From Actinomycetota bacterium (lineage in GTDB: Bacteria; Actinomycetota; Actinomycetes; Actinomycetales; Microbacteriaceae): 64,000 nucleotides of DNA. This document shows, in pieces, positions 25,047-33,822 of the stretch. A program made the translations under genes and the position numbers. The notes below the pieces were generated by a model, which searched no databases, was not told the DNA's origin, and saw nothing but the letters and a program-made list of their open reading frames with translations. Position 1 is the stretch's first letter; every line of letters begins with the position of its first letter. The stretch is taken from positions 1-64,000 of the forward strand of contig WLIA01000001.1 in assembly GCA_009702455.1 (NCBI GenBank), in the 5' to 3' direction.

Positions 25047-25728
25047 GGTCGTTCGCCTAGATAAAGTTCGCCGCGATTACCTTGTTGGCGATCAAATCAC
25101 CACGGCATTAGATTCTGTCGATTTGGTTATCGAACGCGGTGAGTTTGTTGCAATCGTTGGCCCATCGGGCAGCGGCAAATCGACCATGATGAACCTCATC
25201 GGTTGCCTCGATAGACCGAGTGCCGGCACTGTGATGATTGCCGGCGATGCCACCAACTCGCTAACCGACAATCAACTAACCAGCCTGCGCTCGAAGGCAA
25301 TCGGCTTCGTGTTTCAGCAGTTTCAGCTGCTGCCAAACACCACAGCGCTCGAAAATGTGATGGCACCGCTGTTGTATCAGGGCATCAGCCCCAAGCAGGC
25401 AAAGAAGTCAGCCACGGATATGCTCGTCAAACTGGGTCTCGGCGAGAGGCTCAACTTTGACCGCAACCGCCTATCCGGCGGTCAGCAGCAGAGAGTGGCT
25501 ATCGCAAGGGCGCTGGTCACCGGGCCAGACATCGTTTTGGCCGATGAGCCAACCGGCGCGCTCGACTCAAAAACGGGTGCCGCGGTAATCGACCTTCTGA
25601 AAGAGCTCAACAAAGAGGGCAGAACCATCATCTTGATTACCCACGACCTAGACATAGCCGCCAGTGCGCCAAGGCGTGTCTTTCTGCGTGACGGGCTAAT
25701 CGAACGCGACGAGCGAGGCGCAGCATGA
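25036..25728 (+). CDS. MacB-type ABC transporter ATP-binding protein
   Basis: 230 residues. Walker A is GPSGSGKST, Q-loop is FVFQQFQLLPN, signature is RLSGGQQQRVAIARAL, Walker B is DIVLADEPTGALD, and the H-loop is LITHDLDIA. The arrangement and the LPNTTALENVMAPLLYQG segment match the LolD/MacB subgroup that powers FtsX-like permeases. The ATG lies inside the adaptor gene. The stop overlaps the permease start in ATGA. Confidence 0.93.
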   Translation: MGDEVVRLDKVRRDYLVGDQITTALDSVDLVIERGEFVAIVGPSGSGKSTMMNLIGCLDRPSAGTVMIAGDATNSLTDNQLTSLRSKAIGFVFQQFQLLPNTTALENVMAPLLYQGISPKQAKKSATDMLVKLGLGERLNFDRNRLSGGQQQRVAIARALVTGPDIVLADEPTGALDSKTGAAVIDLLKELNKEGRTIILITHDLDIAASAPRRVFLRDGLIERDERGAA

Positions 25729-26891
25729 GATTGCTAGGCACAGCGTCACTCGCGCTAAACAGAATTTGGGCAACCAAGATCAGGTCGCTGCTCACGATGC
25801 TCGGCGTGGTTATCGGTGTCGCGGCAATTGTTGCGCTCACCTCGATTGTCGATGGTGCATCGCAGGGCATCAACAAATCGCTGGCAACTCTCGGCACTAA
25901 CCAGCTCAACGTGACATCGATGTTTCCAGACGCACTTAGCGAACTCGACGCCAGAGCTCTAGCCGAACTCGATGAAGTTTCGGTGATGTTTGTGCAATCG
26001 GTCAACGAAGGAACAATTGCAACCGGCGACACCAGGGTCAATGCTCGTCTCGTTGGAGTTTCTTCGCAATACTTCGAGGCCGTCAAGCCAGACATTGCAA
26101 TCGGCTCATATCTGTCGAGCAGTTCTTATGCCGCTTCAGCCAAGGATGTCGTTTTTGGTGGCGATGCCGCGGGTGACCTAGGTCTAACCAAAGACATGCT
26201 CGGCAAAACCGTGAAGCTCAACGGTCAAGACTTTCGTTTGGTTGGCATTCTCGATGATCAGGTTGGTTTCGGAACTAGCGGTCGCGTTTATGTGACCCTC
26301 GATGCGGCGAGAAAACTGTTTAGTCAGTATCCATATGTTTCGAGCATCGTGGTTCAGGCCAAGACTCCAGAGCAAGTTGATGCGTTGCAGTTCAGCGCCG
26401 ACGCCCTGCTTCGCGAGAGATACGGTCTCACCGCCGAAGCTGAGACTCGATACACAATAACCAACCAGGCGAATCTGATTGCTGCCGTCGGCTCAATCAC
26501 AGACACGCTCGGATTGCTACTCACCGGAATCGCAGCCATCAGCTTGATTGTCGGTGGCATCGGCATCATGAACATCATGCTGGTTTCGGTTCGTGAACGA
26601 ACTCGAGAGATCGGTGTTCGCAGGGCAATCGGTGCCAAGCAGAGCAACATCCTGACGCAGTTTCTTATTGAGGCAATTGTGCTGTCGCTTGCCGGTGGAG
26701 TGATCGGGCTCATCCTTGGTGAGATTGCAGCGTTTGCCCTGGCGATTATCGGTGACTGGGTCTTCGCGATCAGGCTAGATACCGTGATGCTGGCCCTTGG
26801 CTTCAGCCTGCTGGTTGGTGTTGTCTTTGGCGTCTGGCCGGCTCGTACCGCGGCCAAGCTCGAGCCAATCGACGCACTCAGGTTCGAATAA
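25725..26891 (+). CDS. MacB-type ABC transporter permease (FtsX-like)
   Basis: 388 residues. A first membrane segment (IRSLLTMLGVVIGVAAIVALTSIVDGAS) is followed by an extracytoplasmic MacB_PCD domain and three C-terminal segments, the second containing GIGIMNIMLVSVRERTREIGVRRAIGAKQ, the FtsX coupling region. With the adaptor and ATPase it forms a tripartite-like exporter probably moving a peptide, macrolide or lipid-type compound out of the cell. Substrate cannot be inferred. Confidence 0.92.
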   Translation: MRLLGTASLALNRIWATKIRSLLTMLGVVIGVAAIVALTSIVDGASQGINKSLATLGTNQLNVTSMFPDALSELDARALAELDEVSVMFVQSVNEGTIATGDTRVNARLVGVSSQYFEAVKPDIAIGSYLSSSSYAASAKDVVFGGDAAGDLGLTKDMLGKTVKLNGQDFRLVGILDDQVGFGTSGRVYVTLDAARKLFSQYPYVSSIVVQAKTPEQVDALQFSADALLRERYGLTAEAETRYTITNQANLIAAVGSITDTLGLLLTGIAAISLIVGGIGIMNIMLVSVRERTREIGVRRAIGAKQSNILTQFLIEAIVLSLAGGVIGLILGEIAAFALAIIGDWVFAIRLDTVMLALGFSLLVGVVFGVWPARTAAKLEPIDALRFE

Positions 26892-26950
26892 ACCCAGACT
26901 GAGCGCTTGCAAACCCTGCGGCTGTCAGCGGGCGCAAGTACCTTTCAAAC

Positions 26951-27202
26951 GTGGAATTCATCATGACGTTTATCGTCTCGCTTGTCGCACTGGCAATCGC
27001 TGCTTTTGTTTTAGTGGCTGTCTTGGGCCTGATATCGATCTTTTTAGGTGCCGGCGCTTCTCGGCCAGCGACGCGGGCTGAAATGAACGAGGGCGACTTT
27101 CATTCTGGCCCCGAGGGCTATACGCCCAACACTGCTTACCCAGATACTTACTACGGGTCAGCAGGTCAAAACGATCGTGACGAAGAAGACTCCCGGAATT
27201 AA
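26951..27202 (+). CDS. Small single-span membrane protein, unknown
   Basis: 83 residues: one membrane helix (about 5-33) and a hydrophilic tail rich in G, D, N, T and Y (residues 40-83). No family recognised. GTG 26951 is preferred to the ATG 12 bases later because TACCTT lies exactly six bases upstream, matching the leaderless layout seen elsewhere in the window. It is followed by the Xre regulator gene, with 49 bases between. Confidence 0.55.
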   Translation: MEFIMTFIVSLVALAIAAFVLVAVLGLISIFLGAGASRPATRAEMNEGDFHSGPEGYTPNTAYPDTYYGSAGQNDRDEEDSRN

Positions 27203-27216
27203 TAGGTAGTAATTTG

Positions 27217-27247
27217 TTGCATTAATGCTATGTAGTATGTATGCTAC
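27217..27247 (+). promoter_or_regulatory. Autoregulated promoter of the Xre operon
   Basis: TTGCAT (27217-27222) and TATGCT (27240-27245) are separated by 17 bases, and the ATG is six bases further on. A 10-base palindrome GCATTAATGC (27219-27228) covers the -35 edge, and GTAG...CTAC arms (27232-27247) cover the -10 box. Binding of the encoded Xre protein here is inferred. Confidence 0.55.
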
Positions 27248-27251
27248 AAGC

Positions 27252-27476
27252 ATGAGCAGAAACTCCGAAGAGCCAGTCTTCAACCAGATTGAGGAAGTGC
27301 GCACATCCCTGGGCTTATCCAGGCAGCAGCTTGCCGATCTCGTCGGTGTTCACTACCAAACCATTGGTTACCTCGAGCGCGGGGAATACAGCCCGTCGCT
27401 CGTGCTGGCTCTGCGCATCGCTGAACAACTAAAAACCCCTGTTGAAGAGCTCTTTTGGCTCAAGGAGGAAAAGTAA
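27252..27476 (+). CDS. Xre-family transcriptional regulator
   Basis: 74 residues, essentially one HTH_3 domain: NQIEEVRTSLGLSRQQLADLVGVHYQTIGYLERGEYSPSLVLALRIAEQLKTPVEELFWL. The start ATG is chosen by the leaderless -10 placement. The short size and layout (regulator followed at once by a membrane protein) match the common pairing of single-domain Xre proteins with small membrane partners. It likely represses its own operon of membrane proteins. Confidence 0.88.
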   Translation: MSRNSEEPVFNQIEEVRTSLGLSRQQLADLVGVHYQTIGYLERGEYSPSLVLALRIAEQLKTPVEELFWLKEEK

Positions 27477-28328
27477 ATGAATGAATCACTCGTAGTTTTC
27501 GTAATCTTGGCCACTCTTGCCACTGCTTACTTTTGGATATACCCAAAGTTTGCAGGCAACAACGTCAAGAAAATGGCATGGCTTGACTTAGCACTCGGTT
27601 TCATTCCGTTAGGTGTGTCAGCAATTCTGTTTTGGCAGTCAGATCCAACTTTCAGAATGGTGTTCTTTGACACCAACTGGTTCTTCTTCACTTTGGTCGC
27701 TATGACCGTGTTGGAACTGCCACTCTTCTTTTGGTACATCAAGGCACGAGGTCTGGGCAGGGCCTACTTAGAATCAATGGGCTTTGGTGGGTCAAGAGAA
27801 GCTGCTTGGGCGACTGCATCTGTCAAGCAGGTAGAGAAGCAACTAAATGACACTCAATGGGACGGGCTGCGAACTAGGGGAGCGAAGATATTTCTTCTGG
27901 TGGCGACAAACTTGTTTCTTTTGGCTGGAGCCGTCTTCTTATTCTTCGTGGGCGATAACGGATGGACTCCGCTATCGCTGATTTACATCCTGTTGATCTT
28001 CGCGTTCTGGTTCTTGCTGCGTCAATCGGTTCGTTTAGTTGCCGATGCACCGGCAGAAGCCCTTGACGAGCGACTAATCCGCATTCGCGACCGAAGCTAC
28101 GTAATTGCATATCGCTGGCTTGCGCTTATTGTCATAGGTTTGGCCACCGCTCTCATAGTTTTCAGTGTTGTGTCAGACTCACAAGCTGGAAGTGACGGTT
28201 TCTCGTACAACCTTCCGCTCACCTGGCCTCAGATTCAGGCAATTTTCTGGCTACTTTTTGCATACGCGACCATGCTCCCATCAATGGCGATGATCAGACT
28301 CGAACTCTCAAAGAAAGGTAAAAAATGA
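27477..28328 (+). CDS. Integral membrane protein, unknown, in Xre operon
   Basis: 283 residues with about eight hydrophobic segments (roughly 5-21, 35-53, 66-90, 136-160, 166-180, 211-232, 251-272). A hydrophilic helical region lies at about 95-135. I recognise no domain. AAGGAGGA precedes the ATG, which follows the Xre stop immediately. It may be the membrane partner sensed or controlled by the regulator. Confidence 0.65.
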   Translation: MNESLVVFVILATLATAYFWIYPKFAGNNVKKMAWLDLALGFIPLGVSAILFWQSDPTFRMVFFDTNWFFFTLVAMTVLELPLFFWYIKARGLGRAYLESMGFGGSREAAWATASVKQVEKQLNDTQWDGLRTRGAKIFLLVATNLFLLAGAVFLFFVGDNGWTPLSLIYILLIFAFWFLLRQSVRLVADAPAEALDERLIRIRDRSYVIAYRWLALIVIGLATALIVFSVVSDSQAGSDGFSYNLPLTWPQIQAIFWLLFAYATMLPSMAMIRLELSKKGKK

Positions 28329-29482
28329 TTCAACGCGATAGCTTTCCCGACATACTGAGAGGTTTCGCGCTACTTGGTATCGCACTGGTCAACATCCCGC
28401 TGTTGGCAATCGATCCCGTAACCAACTTTGAAGGCGCAGATCTAACCGACTTTTCAAATGCCTCAACGGCGTTCATAGTTATTGCGCTGTTTCAGGCCAA
28501 GTTCTACCTGCTCTTCTCTTTCTTGTTTGGCTATTCGGCGCACTACATTCTCAAAGACTCCAAGCAAAATCGTGGTCGTTGGGTTGGCAGATCAGTCGGG
28601 CTAGTTCTGCTCGGCATTCTGCACTTCAGCCTCTTGTTCTTTGGCGACATCTTGTTTGTCTACGGATTGTTCGGTCTGCTTCTGCTTGCTTTCTACTTTC
28701 GCAAAGATAAGACGCTGAAGGTTTGGGCATGGATCATCTATGTCATCTCAGGTCTTTTGCTGCTCGCAGCATCTGCGCTAACCATGCTTGGCGAGCAGTT
28801 TCTTGCGATGAAAGGAAAAACCTTTCCAGAGGTTTCCACCGATGAATTCGCAAGTGTGATGACAAATGACAATTTCATCGCCTCAATTTCTGAGAGGCTC
28901 GAGCTTTGGATTACCGCAGCACCGACCGGATTCTTGCTGCAAGGCCCAATGGTCTTCGTAGCCTTTCTGGTTGGTGTTCTTGCTGCGCGCAGAAAAGCGC
29001 TCGGCGAAGGTGCGAATGCTTCGACTATGAAGAAACTTGCTGTCTGGGGTCTGACCCTCGGCCTGCCAATCCAGTTGCTTTCGGCATACATTTTCATTCA
29101 GAACGCCGTTTCCGAAAACTACAGCTACGGAACCTACTTGCTCTCAATCGCCATCAACTTTCTGGCTGCACCAATTCTTTCGGCCGGCTATGTTGGGCTG
29201 CTCTGGCTAATCAGTCGAAAGCTACAACTTGGGCTTTTGTCATCGGCAGGCAAATATTCGCTCACGATTTACCTGAGCCAATCGGTGATTTTCGCAACCC
29301 TATTCTCAGGATGGGGATTCGGGCTGTTTGCGCAACTTGGGGTTCTGCCGGTCACCCTGATTGGTTTCGCAACCTGGCTTGCTTTGGCGTTGATTGCTCA
29401 ACTCGTCGCCAAATCGGGTCGCAAGGGACCGATGGAGTCGCTGCTTACGGGGTTCAGCAAAATGTTTGCAGGTAAGCAATGA
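28325..29482 (+). CDS. DUF418 family membrane protein
   Basis: 385 residues with about ten membrane segments. The start RDSFPDILRGFALLGIALVNIPLL carries the RG-FALLGI motif of the DUF418/acyltransferase-3-like group. The C-terminal region includes GPMERLLR-like text here as GPMESLLTGFSK, and SLTIYLSQSVIFATLFSGWGFGLF, the DUF418 signature. Some members act in surface-glycan modification or multicopper responses, but no activity can be assigned here. The ATG overlaps the previous stop by four bases. Confidence 0.82.
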   Translation: MIQRDSFPDILRGFALLGIALVNIPLLAIDPVTNFEGADLTDFSNASTAFIVIALFQAKFYLLFSFLFGYSAHYILKDSKQNRGRWVGRSVGLVLLGILHFSLLFFGDILFVYGLFGLLLLAFYFRKDKTLKVWAWIIYVISGLLLLAASALTMLGEQFLAMKGKTFPEVSTDEFASVMTNDNFIASISERLELWITAAPTGFLLQGPMVFVAFLVGVLAARRKALGEGANASTMKKLAVWGLTLGLPIQLLSAYIFIQNAVSENYSYGTYLLSIAINFLAAPILSAGYVGLLWLISRKLQLGLLSSAGKYSLTIYLSQSVIFATLFSGWGFGLFAQLGVLPVTLIGFATWLALALIAQLVAKSGRKGPMESLLTGFSKMFAGKQ

Positions 29483-29940
29483 ACCTCGAACAACTCGGTC
29501 TACTCGGCGTATTTCTTGCCGGCGCAACGCCCTGGCTTGAGGTCGAGGTGGGCATCCCAGCGGGTTTGCTGTTTGGCCTTGACCCGTTCTGGGTTGTGAC
29601 AGCCGCACTGGTTGGCAACGCCATCATGATTTTTTTGTTCGCCTATTCCGGCTCGGCCATTAGAGACTGGATTCGCTCAAAGAGAAAAGACAAAACTTCG
29701 AGCAAGCCTGATCGCTTTGCCAAGGCGCAAAAATTGTTTGACCGCTATGGCATCTTTGGCCTGGCCGCGCTCGCGCCGGTTGTTGTGGGCACGCAGTTCG
29801 CTGCAGCAATTGCAGTTGCAGCGGGTGTGAAACCGCTTCGCGCAGCTCTGCTGATTAATGGGGCGAATGCAGCCTGGGCAATTGCCATTGCCTCCCTAAT
29901 GCTGCTCATAGGCTTAGACCGCTGGGCTCAATTCGCCTAG
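29479..29940 (+). CDS. Small multidrug export protein family (Sm_multidrug_ex)
   Basis: 153 residues with four membrane segments. LGVFLAGATPWLEVEVGIPAGLLFGLDPFWV and RYGIFGLAALAPVVVGTQFAAAIAVAAGVKPLRA are the two conserved parts of PF06695 proteins, which resemble a half of a DedA-like fold. The export role is annotation history rather than proof. ATGA overlap couples it to the DUF418 gene. Confidence 0.75.
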   Translation: MNLEQLGLLGVFLAGATPWLEVEVGIPAGLLFGLDPFWVVTAALVGNAIMIFLFAYSGSAIRDWIRSKRKDKTSSKPDRFAKAQKLFDRYGIFGLAALAPVVVGTQFAAAIAVAAGVKPLRAALLINGANAAWAIAIASLMLLIGLDRWAQFA

Positions 29941-29966
29941 CAAGCTAACTTGCGTCGAGGAGAAAT

Positions 29967-31196
29967 ATGAACGCCGAACTGCTAAAAAACCTAATAATCG
30001 TGATCACGGTTGCTGTGGCCGTGTTCAAGGTTGCTCTCAACGAACTTGATGTTCGATCGAGCCGCACGGCTTTAGCAGGCAGCCCTAAGGCTGAGGTCAA
30101 GAAAGCCGTTGAATACACAGTGACCAAAAGACGCTTTGAGTCGACCACAACTGTCATCACTGCCACCGTCGTGCTCGCATTTCTTGTTCTCGGTCTCTAC
30201 GGTCAGATTCAGCAGTTGGTAGCCGGCTCTATTCAGGGCCAGATTTGGCAAGACCTGGTTTTCTTGCTTGCTATGGCTCTCGGACTATTCATCCTTGGGA
30301 TACCGGGTTCTATCTACAAGACCTTCGTAATCGAGGCGAAATTCGGATTCAACCGCACAACCGTCAAGACTTTCATCATCGACAGGATTCGAGGCATAGT
30401 TCTCGGTGCTTTGATTCTTGGCCCGATTCTGCTCGGCTTGCTTTGGATTTACCAGCAAGTTCCAAACCAAATCTGGTGGATAGCTTTCGTCGCAATCAAC
30501 TTGATCTCTTTGATAACTGCAGCCATAGGCACCAGCGTGATTCTGCCGTTATTCAATAAGTTAAAGGAACTGCCAGAGGGTGAATTGCGTGACAAGATTC
30601 TTGCTCTCTGTGAGAGGCAGAACTACAAACTCAAGCGCATTTATGTCATGGATAGCTCCAAACGTTCATCCAAGTCAAATGCGTTCTTTAGCGGGATTGG
30701 CAAAACCAAGACAATCGTTCTATTCGACTCTCTAATCGCCAACCACACGGTTGATGAAGTAGTTGGTGTTCTAGGCCACGAAATGGGTCATGACAAGCTC
30801 GGTCACATTCGCTCTATGTTGCTCTTGAACATGCTTCAGAGCTTCGTGATTTTTGCCCTCTTTGGCTGGGCTTTACAAGAGCCCGCGCTATCTGAGGCCC
30901 TGGGCGGTAGCGGAGTTCAACTAGTGCTTTCACTGATCGCATTCGGAATGTTGTTCTCGCCAATCAACTTTCTCCTAGGGATTTTTGACAACTACATGAC
31001 CAGGCGAAATGAGCACGGTGCAGACATTTTCGCTTCTCAGGTTTATGGCAAAGAGCACATCATCTCAGCCTTGCAGCGACTAAGTGCAGACAACCTAGCC
31101 AATCCCGCGCCACACCCGTTATACGTGCTGGCTTACTATTCGCACCCACCGGCCAGCAAGCGCGTATCTCATGTCTTAGAGGCAAAGCTCGCCTAG
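29967..31196 (+). CDS. M48 family (Ste24-type) membrane metallopeptidase
   Basis: 409 residues with seven or so membrane segments. The zinc site HEMGHDKLGH (His271, Glu272, His275) and downstream third ligand region NEHGADIFA match Ste24/CAAX protease 1-like M48 peptidases, which cut membrane proteins or peptides. An N-terminal M48 leader domain (about 60-190) supports the Ste24 type rather than HtpX. GAGGAG precedes the ATG. It is 26 bases after the previous gene and may be the last gene of the Xre operon. Confidence 0.88.
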   Translation: MNAELLKNLIIVITVAVAVFKVALNELDVRSSRTALAGSPKAEVKKAVEYTVTKRRFESTTTVITATVVLAFLVLGLYGQIQQLVAGSIQGQIWQDLVFLLAMALGLFILGIPGSIYKTFVIEAKFGFNRTTVKTFIIDRIRGIVLGALILGPILLGLLWIYQQVPNQIWWIAFVAINLISLITAAIGTSVILPLFNKLKELPEGELRDKILALCERQNYKLKRIYVMDSSKRSSKSNAFFSGIGKTKTIVLFDSLIANHTVDEVVGVLGHEMGHDKLGHIRSMLLLNMLQSFVIFALFGWALQEPALSEALGGSGVQLVLSLIAFGMLFSPINFLLGIFDNYMTRRNEHGADIFASQVYGKEHIISALQRLSADNLANPAPHPLYVLAYYSHPPASKRVSHVLEAKLA

Positions 31197-31229
31197 CTGT
31201 TTTGAGCGACGCGCAGGTCCTGGCATTTA

Positions 31230-31514
31230 CTAGCCGGCTGGGATGAAACCCTTGTCTAGCTCCCACGGGCGAATCGGGGAGTTCTCGAGAATCCAAAACT
31301 GTAGGTCTTTGTCTAGGCCGAGAATGATTGCGATGCCAACCAAAACAAAAATGATGCCGAGCACTCGCTTGAAGTTTCCCTCTGGGTTTGCGATCCAGCG
31401 TGCTTTGCCAACTACCTTTTGACCCAGTAGCGCAATCACCAATAGGGTTCCACAGAGCCCAATTACGTAAGCCACTAGAAGCAGAATGCCTTCGGCAAAC
31501 GAAGCCGGCAAAAC
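31230..31514 (-). pseudogene. CcdA/DipZ-like cytochrome c biogenesis protein, C-terminal fragment
   Basis: About 95 codons on the minus strand encode VTVLPASFAEGILLLVAYVIGLCGTLLVIALLGQ..., then a hinge (ANPEGNFKRVLGIIFVLVGIAIILGLDKDLQFWILE), which reads as the last membrane segments of a CcdA-type thiol-disulfide transporter. The N-terminal half with the redox cysteines is missing. The open frame upstream (to 31556) has no homology-like character and changes to unrelated sequence near 31510-31530. Without start or ribosome site, this is probably a decayed gene cut by a rearrangement. Confidence 0.6.
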
Positions 31515-31938
31515 CGTGACCGTTGCGACGACGTGGATCTCAATCATCAACTTCAAGAAGGCTGACAGCGCTGAGCGAAGGGTTCAAGCAGTAGGAGACA
31601 GCCTCGCTGAGTCGCTGGAACTGATAGCTGAAGCCTTGGGCCAAAGGGCTGGCGTTCGTTGGACCGTACAGTGGGCATACGGTGACACGTTCGAAATTGA
31701 GAACTGTGGAGACGAGGACGCCTTCCAGGTTGTCCTGAGGTCCCATGAAACTCTCATGGTCCGATGCAATTCCGATTTCCCAATAGCCAAAGTTAGCCCT
31801 GGTGACTCATTTTCATTCATCGCTGCTCGGACCATGGCCACATCAGACGCAAATCTGTATTTGTCTTGGGAAAGTGAGTCTGGAGAGGCCTCCACTTGGA
31901 CCAGGCTCCTGCCGTTCAGGCCGAAACACGTGAAGTAA
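31486..31938 (+). CDS. Hypothetical protein, probably 5'-truncated
   Basis: 150 residues if started at ATG 31486, but the first ~15 codons lie over the ccdA remnant and are likely not original. The rest has a helical stretch (ADSAERRVQAVGDSLAESLELIAEALG) and a beta-rich domain (RWTVQWAYGDTFEIENCGDEDAFQVVLRSHETLMVRC...SFSFIAARTM). No family recognised, no ribosome site seen. Both this frame and the opposing ccdA fragment lose their 5' ends at the same place, so it may be a remnant and not expressed. Confidence 0.35.
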   Translation: MPSANEAGKTVTVATTWISIINFKKADSAERRVQAVGDSLAESLELIAEALGQRAGVRWTVQWAYGDTFEIENCGDEDAFQVVLRSHETLMVRCNSDFPIAKVSPGDSFSFIAARTMATSDANLYLSWESESGEASTWTRLLPFRPKHVK

Positions 31939-31952
31939 AGTCCTCTGCCCCT

Positions 31953-32864
31953 TCACTCCGCAGGATCAACATCAATGAGCCCGAATCCAACCGGATTGGC
32001 GGCAGCCTTGAGTGGGTAGACATTCCAAACCTCGACCCCGTCCTTGCTCCTGCTTGGGCGGAGGTATCCAGAGGTAACAAGATTGCCATCCTCTAGTTCC
32101 ACAACAACAGGAGTGACTAGCCGTTCAACTGATGAATTCAGCGGCCTGCCCTGATCATCAACTAAGCGAACATCCCTCAGCAAGTTACCTTCGGCGTCAT
32201 AGGGGAAGATGTTCGTAACAGGCAGGCCGTTGTAGATCAAGCCAGTGGTTCTAGAGGCCGGGTTTCCATTGACCAATTCATCGGAAAGCTGAATGGTATT
32301 CTCCGAGAGCCCATAGAACATAAGCGCCATAGGAAGAATTGCAATCGTTGTTGCAATTACCCTAACTCGACGCCACAGTGGTCCGAAGTTTGTCGAGCCC
32401 AGCCAGACTGAAATTGAGACCAGGGCGATCCAAGCTAGCCACTGTTCGAGCCCGGAGGGAACTCCGAGGTAGCCGTCATCACCCAAGATGTAGAGCTCCA
32501 AGAAACCATAGCTGCTTATCCCAATCGCTACCCAGAACAATGGCTTGAACGGTCTCAGGAAATCCCGCACGGCTTTTGCAACTGGGCTAGCGTCAAGTCG
32601 CTCTTGAATTCCGGCAACGAAGTCCTTGAAAACTCTTTTTTGAGGCGCCACAGGATCCAAGCCAGCTGCTTGACGCAAGTCATTTGCATACTCCAGTGAG
32701 TTAGGTAGAGAAAGCTCTCCGCTTTCATCCTCGGCACGTGCCTCTAGGTTTTCCCTAACCTCTCGGAGAATGTCTTCCCGCAGCCCCGGTCCTAAGTCCT
32801 GAAGGAACTCTTCGATTTCAGAAATGAACTTTTCCACTAGGCGGTTTTGAACTTTGTTGGTCAT
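31953..32864 (-). CDS. HAAS-signalling-domain membrane protein
   Basis: 303 residues. The N-terminal part (about 1-70: RLVEKFISEIEEFLQDLGPGLREDILREVRENLEARAEDESG) is the HAAS helical domain that pairs with PadR regulators. Four membrane segments (about 113-132, 144-160, 171-187, with a weaker one) and an extracytoplasmic C-terminal part follow. The start overlaps the PadR stop by four bases (ATGA), so the two are cotranscribed. HAAS proteins usually act as membrane sensors or sequestering partners for PadR. Confidence 0.75.
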   Translation of the reverse strand: MTNKVQNRLVEKFISEIEEFLQDLGPGLREDILREVRENLEARAEDESGELSLPNSLEYANDLRQAAGLDPVAPQKRVFKDFVAGIQERLDASPVAKAVRDFLRPFKPLFWVAIGISSYGFLELYILGDDGYLGVPSGLEQWLAWIALVSISVWLGSTNFGPLWRRVRVIATTIAILPMALMFYGLSENTIQLSDELVNGNPASRTTGLIYNGLPVTNIFPYDAEGNLLRDVRLVDDQGRPLNSSVERLVTPVVVELEDGNLVTSGYLRPSRSKDGVEVWNVYPLKAAANPVGFGLIDVDPAE

Positions 32865-33211
32865 TTTGTAGCCCCCTTCTTGTTTTCTAGCGTTGACTCC
32901 GAGAGGAGTGATGCCATGGTTTTCGAGAAATCTGTCCAGGTCTTTTCGGCGTTCGCGAGCTCAATCTGACCCGGCTTTGTAATTGAGTAATACTTCCTAT
33001 TTGGGCCATCCTCAGACTCCATGAAGTAGCTCTTTAGTGAGCCTGAACCCTCCAGTCTGCGGAGGGTGCCATAGACCGAAGCATCCCCAATTTCAGTGAA
33101 GCCAGAGTCCCTGAGTCGCTTTGCAATCTCATACCCGTACTGGTCCTCGACGCTGATCACGGCAAGAATCGCTAGATCCAAGGCTCCCTTGAGTAGCTGT
33201 GTAGTGTCCAA
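32861..33211 (-). CDS. PadR-family transcriptional regulator
   Basis: 116 residues. The winged-helix domain begins MDTTQLLKGALDLAILAVISVEDQYGYEIAKRLRDSGF and has the PadR segments SVYGTLRRLEGSGSLKSYFMESEDGPNRKYYSIT and a C-terminal dimerising helix. GTATT-GTGT-AATAC (33236-33249) and repeated TGTAAT motifs (33225, 33242) in the upstream region are candidate operators. AGGAGGT precedes the start. It controls at least its HAAS partner and perhaps the divergent membrane gene. Confidence 0.88.
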   Translation of the reverse strand: MDTTQLLKGALDLAILAVISVEDQYGYEIAKRLRDSGFTEIGDASVYGTLRRLEGSGSLKSYFMESEDGPNRKYYSITKPGQIELANAEKTWTDFSKTMASLLSESTLENKKGATK

Positions 33212-33224
33212 AGCACACCTCCTA

Positions 33225-33249
33225 TGTAATCAAGAGTATTGTGTAATAC
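33225..33249 (-). promoter_or_regulatory. Candidate PadR operator
   Basis: TGTAAT occurs at 33225-33230 and 33242-33247 (17 bases apart), and GTATT/AATAC arms around GTGT form a dyad at 33236-33249. PadR sites are commonly AT-rich dyads of this kind, between -10 and start. Confidence 0.4.
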
Positions 33250-33306
33250 AGAGTAGTGTCAAGTGAGGTCCGCGTGTCGCGGAATAAGATTTCACCAAGG
33301 GGGAAA

Positions 33307-33774
33307 ATGACAACTGGCAGACCTGAGTCGCACCTACTGCGTGAGCTTCATGTGTTAGCAAGTGCGGTGGTGGTGCTCGTCGGCTTTTTGGCTGATCCGT
33401 TCATCGTTCAAAAGATCGGACCCGTCCAGGTAATTCAATCCTTTGGCATCCTTTTCGTGGCAGGGGCAATAGCTTTTTGGGCTATTGGCTTGATTCTCAC
33501 CAGAAAGCTGCCTGTTGTGATCAACGTCTGGTCTGTCATCGTTTCGGCTACCGCAAACATGGCAGCGGTTGGCGGATCTTTTCTTGCCTTCAGAATTTGG
33601 TACAACAAGTGGCCCTTCAATCTTGAGCCTGTTGAACCCACCGGCTTTGAGGGTCCTGGAGCGCCCCTCTTCATACTGCTTGTGCTCCTAGCCTTCTCGG
33701 GATTGGTTTGGCTCCTTGGCCTCCTCGCAGTAGGGGCAACAACACTCAATCAGGATCTGAAACTAATTGATTGA
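33307..33774 (+). CDS. Small four-segment membrane protein, unknown
   Basis: 155 residues from ATG 33307, preceded by AAGGGGG. Four hydrophobic segments at about 17-34, 44-66, 71-94 and 124-147. No family recognised. It is divergent from the PadR gene and may share its operator region. The upstream in-frame codons to 33256 lack a ribosome site and are left out. Confidence 0.6.
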   Translation: MTTGRPESHLLRELHVLASAVVVLVGFLADPFIVQKIGPVQVIQSFGILFVAGAIAFWAIGLILTRKLPVVINVWSVIVSATANMAAVGGSFLAFRIWYNKWPFNLEPVEPTGFEGPGAPLFILLVLLAFSGLVWLLGLLAVGATTLNQDLKLID

Positions 33775-33822
33775 ACTTGGGTCCAGGTGCCATAGTGCGA
33801 AATCCAATTTTACCGGCCCAGT

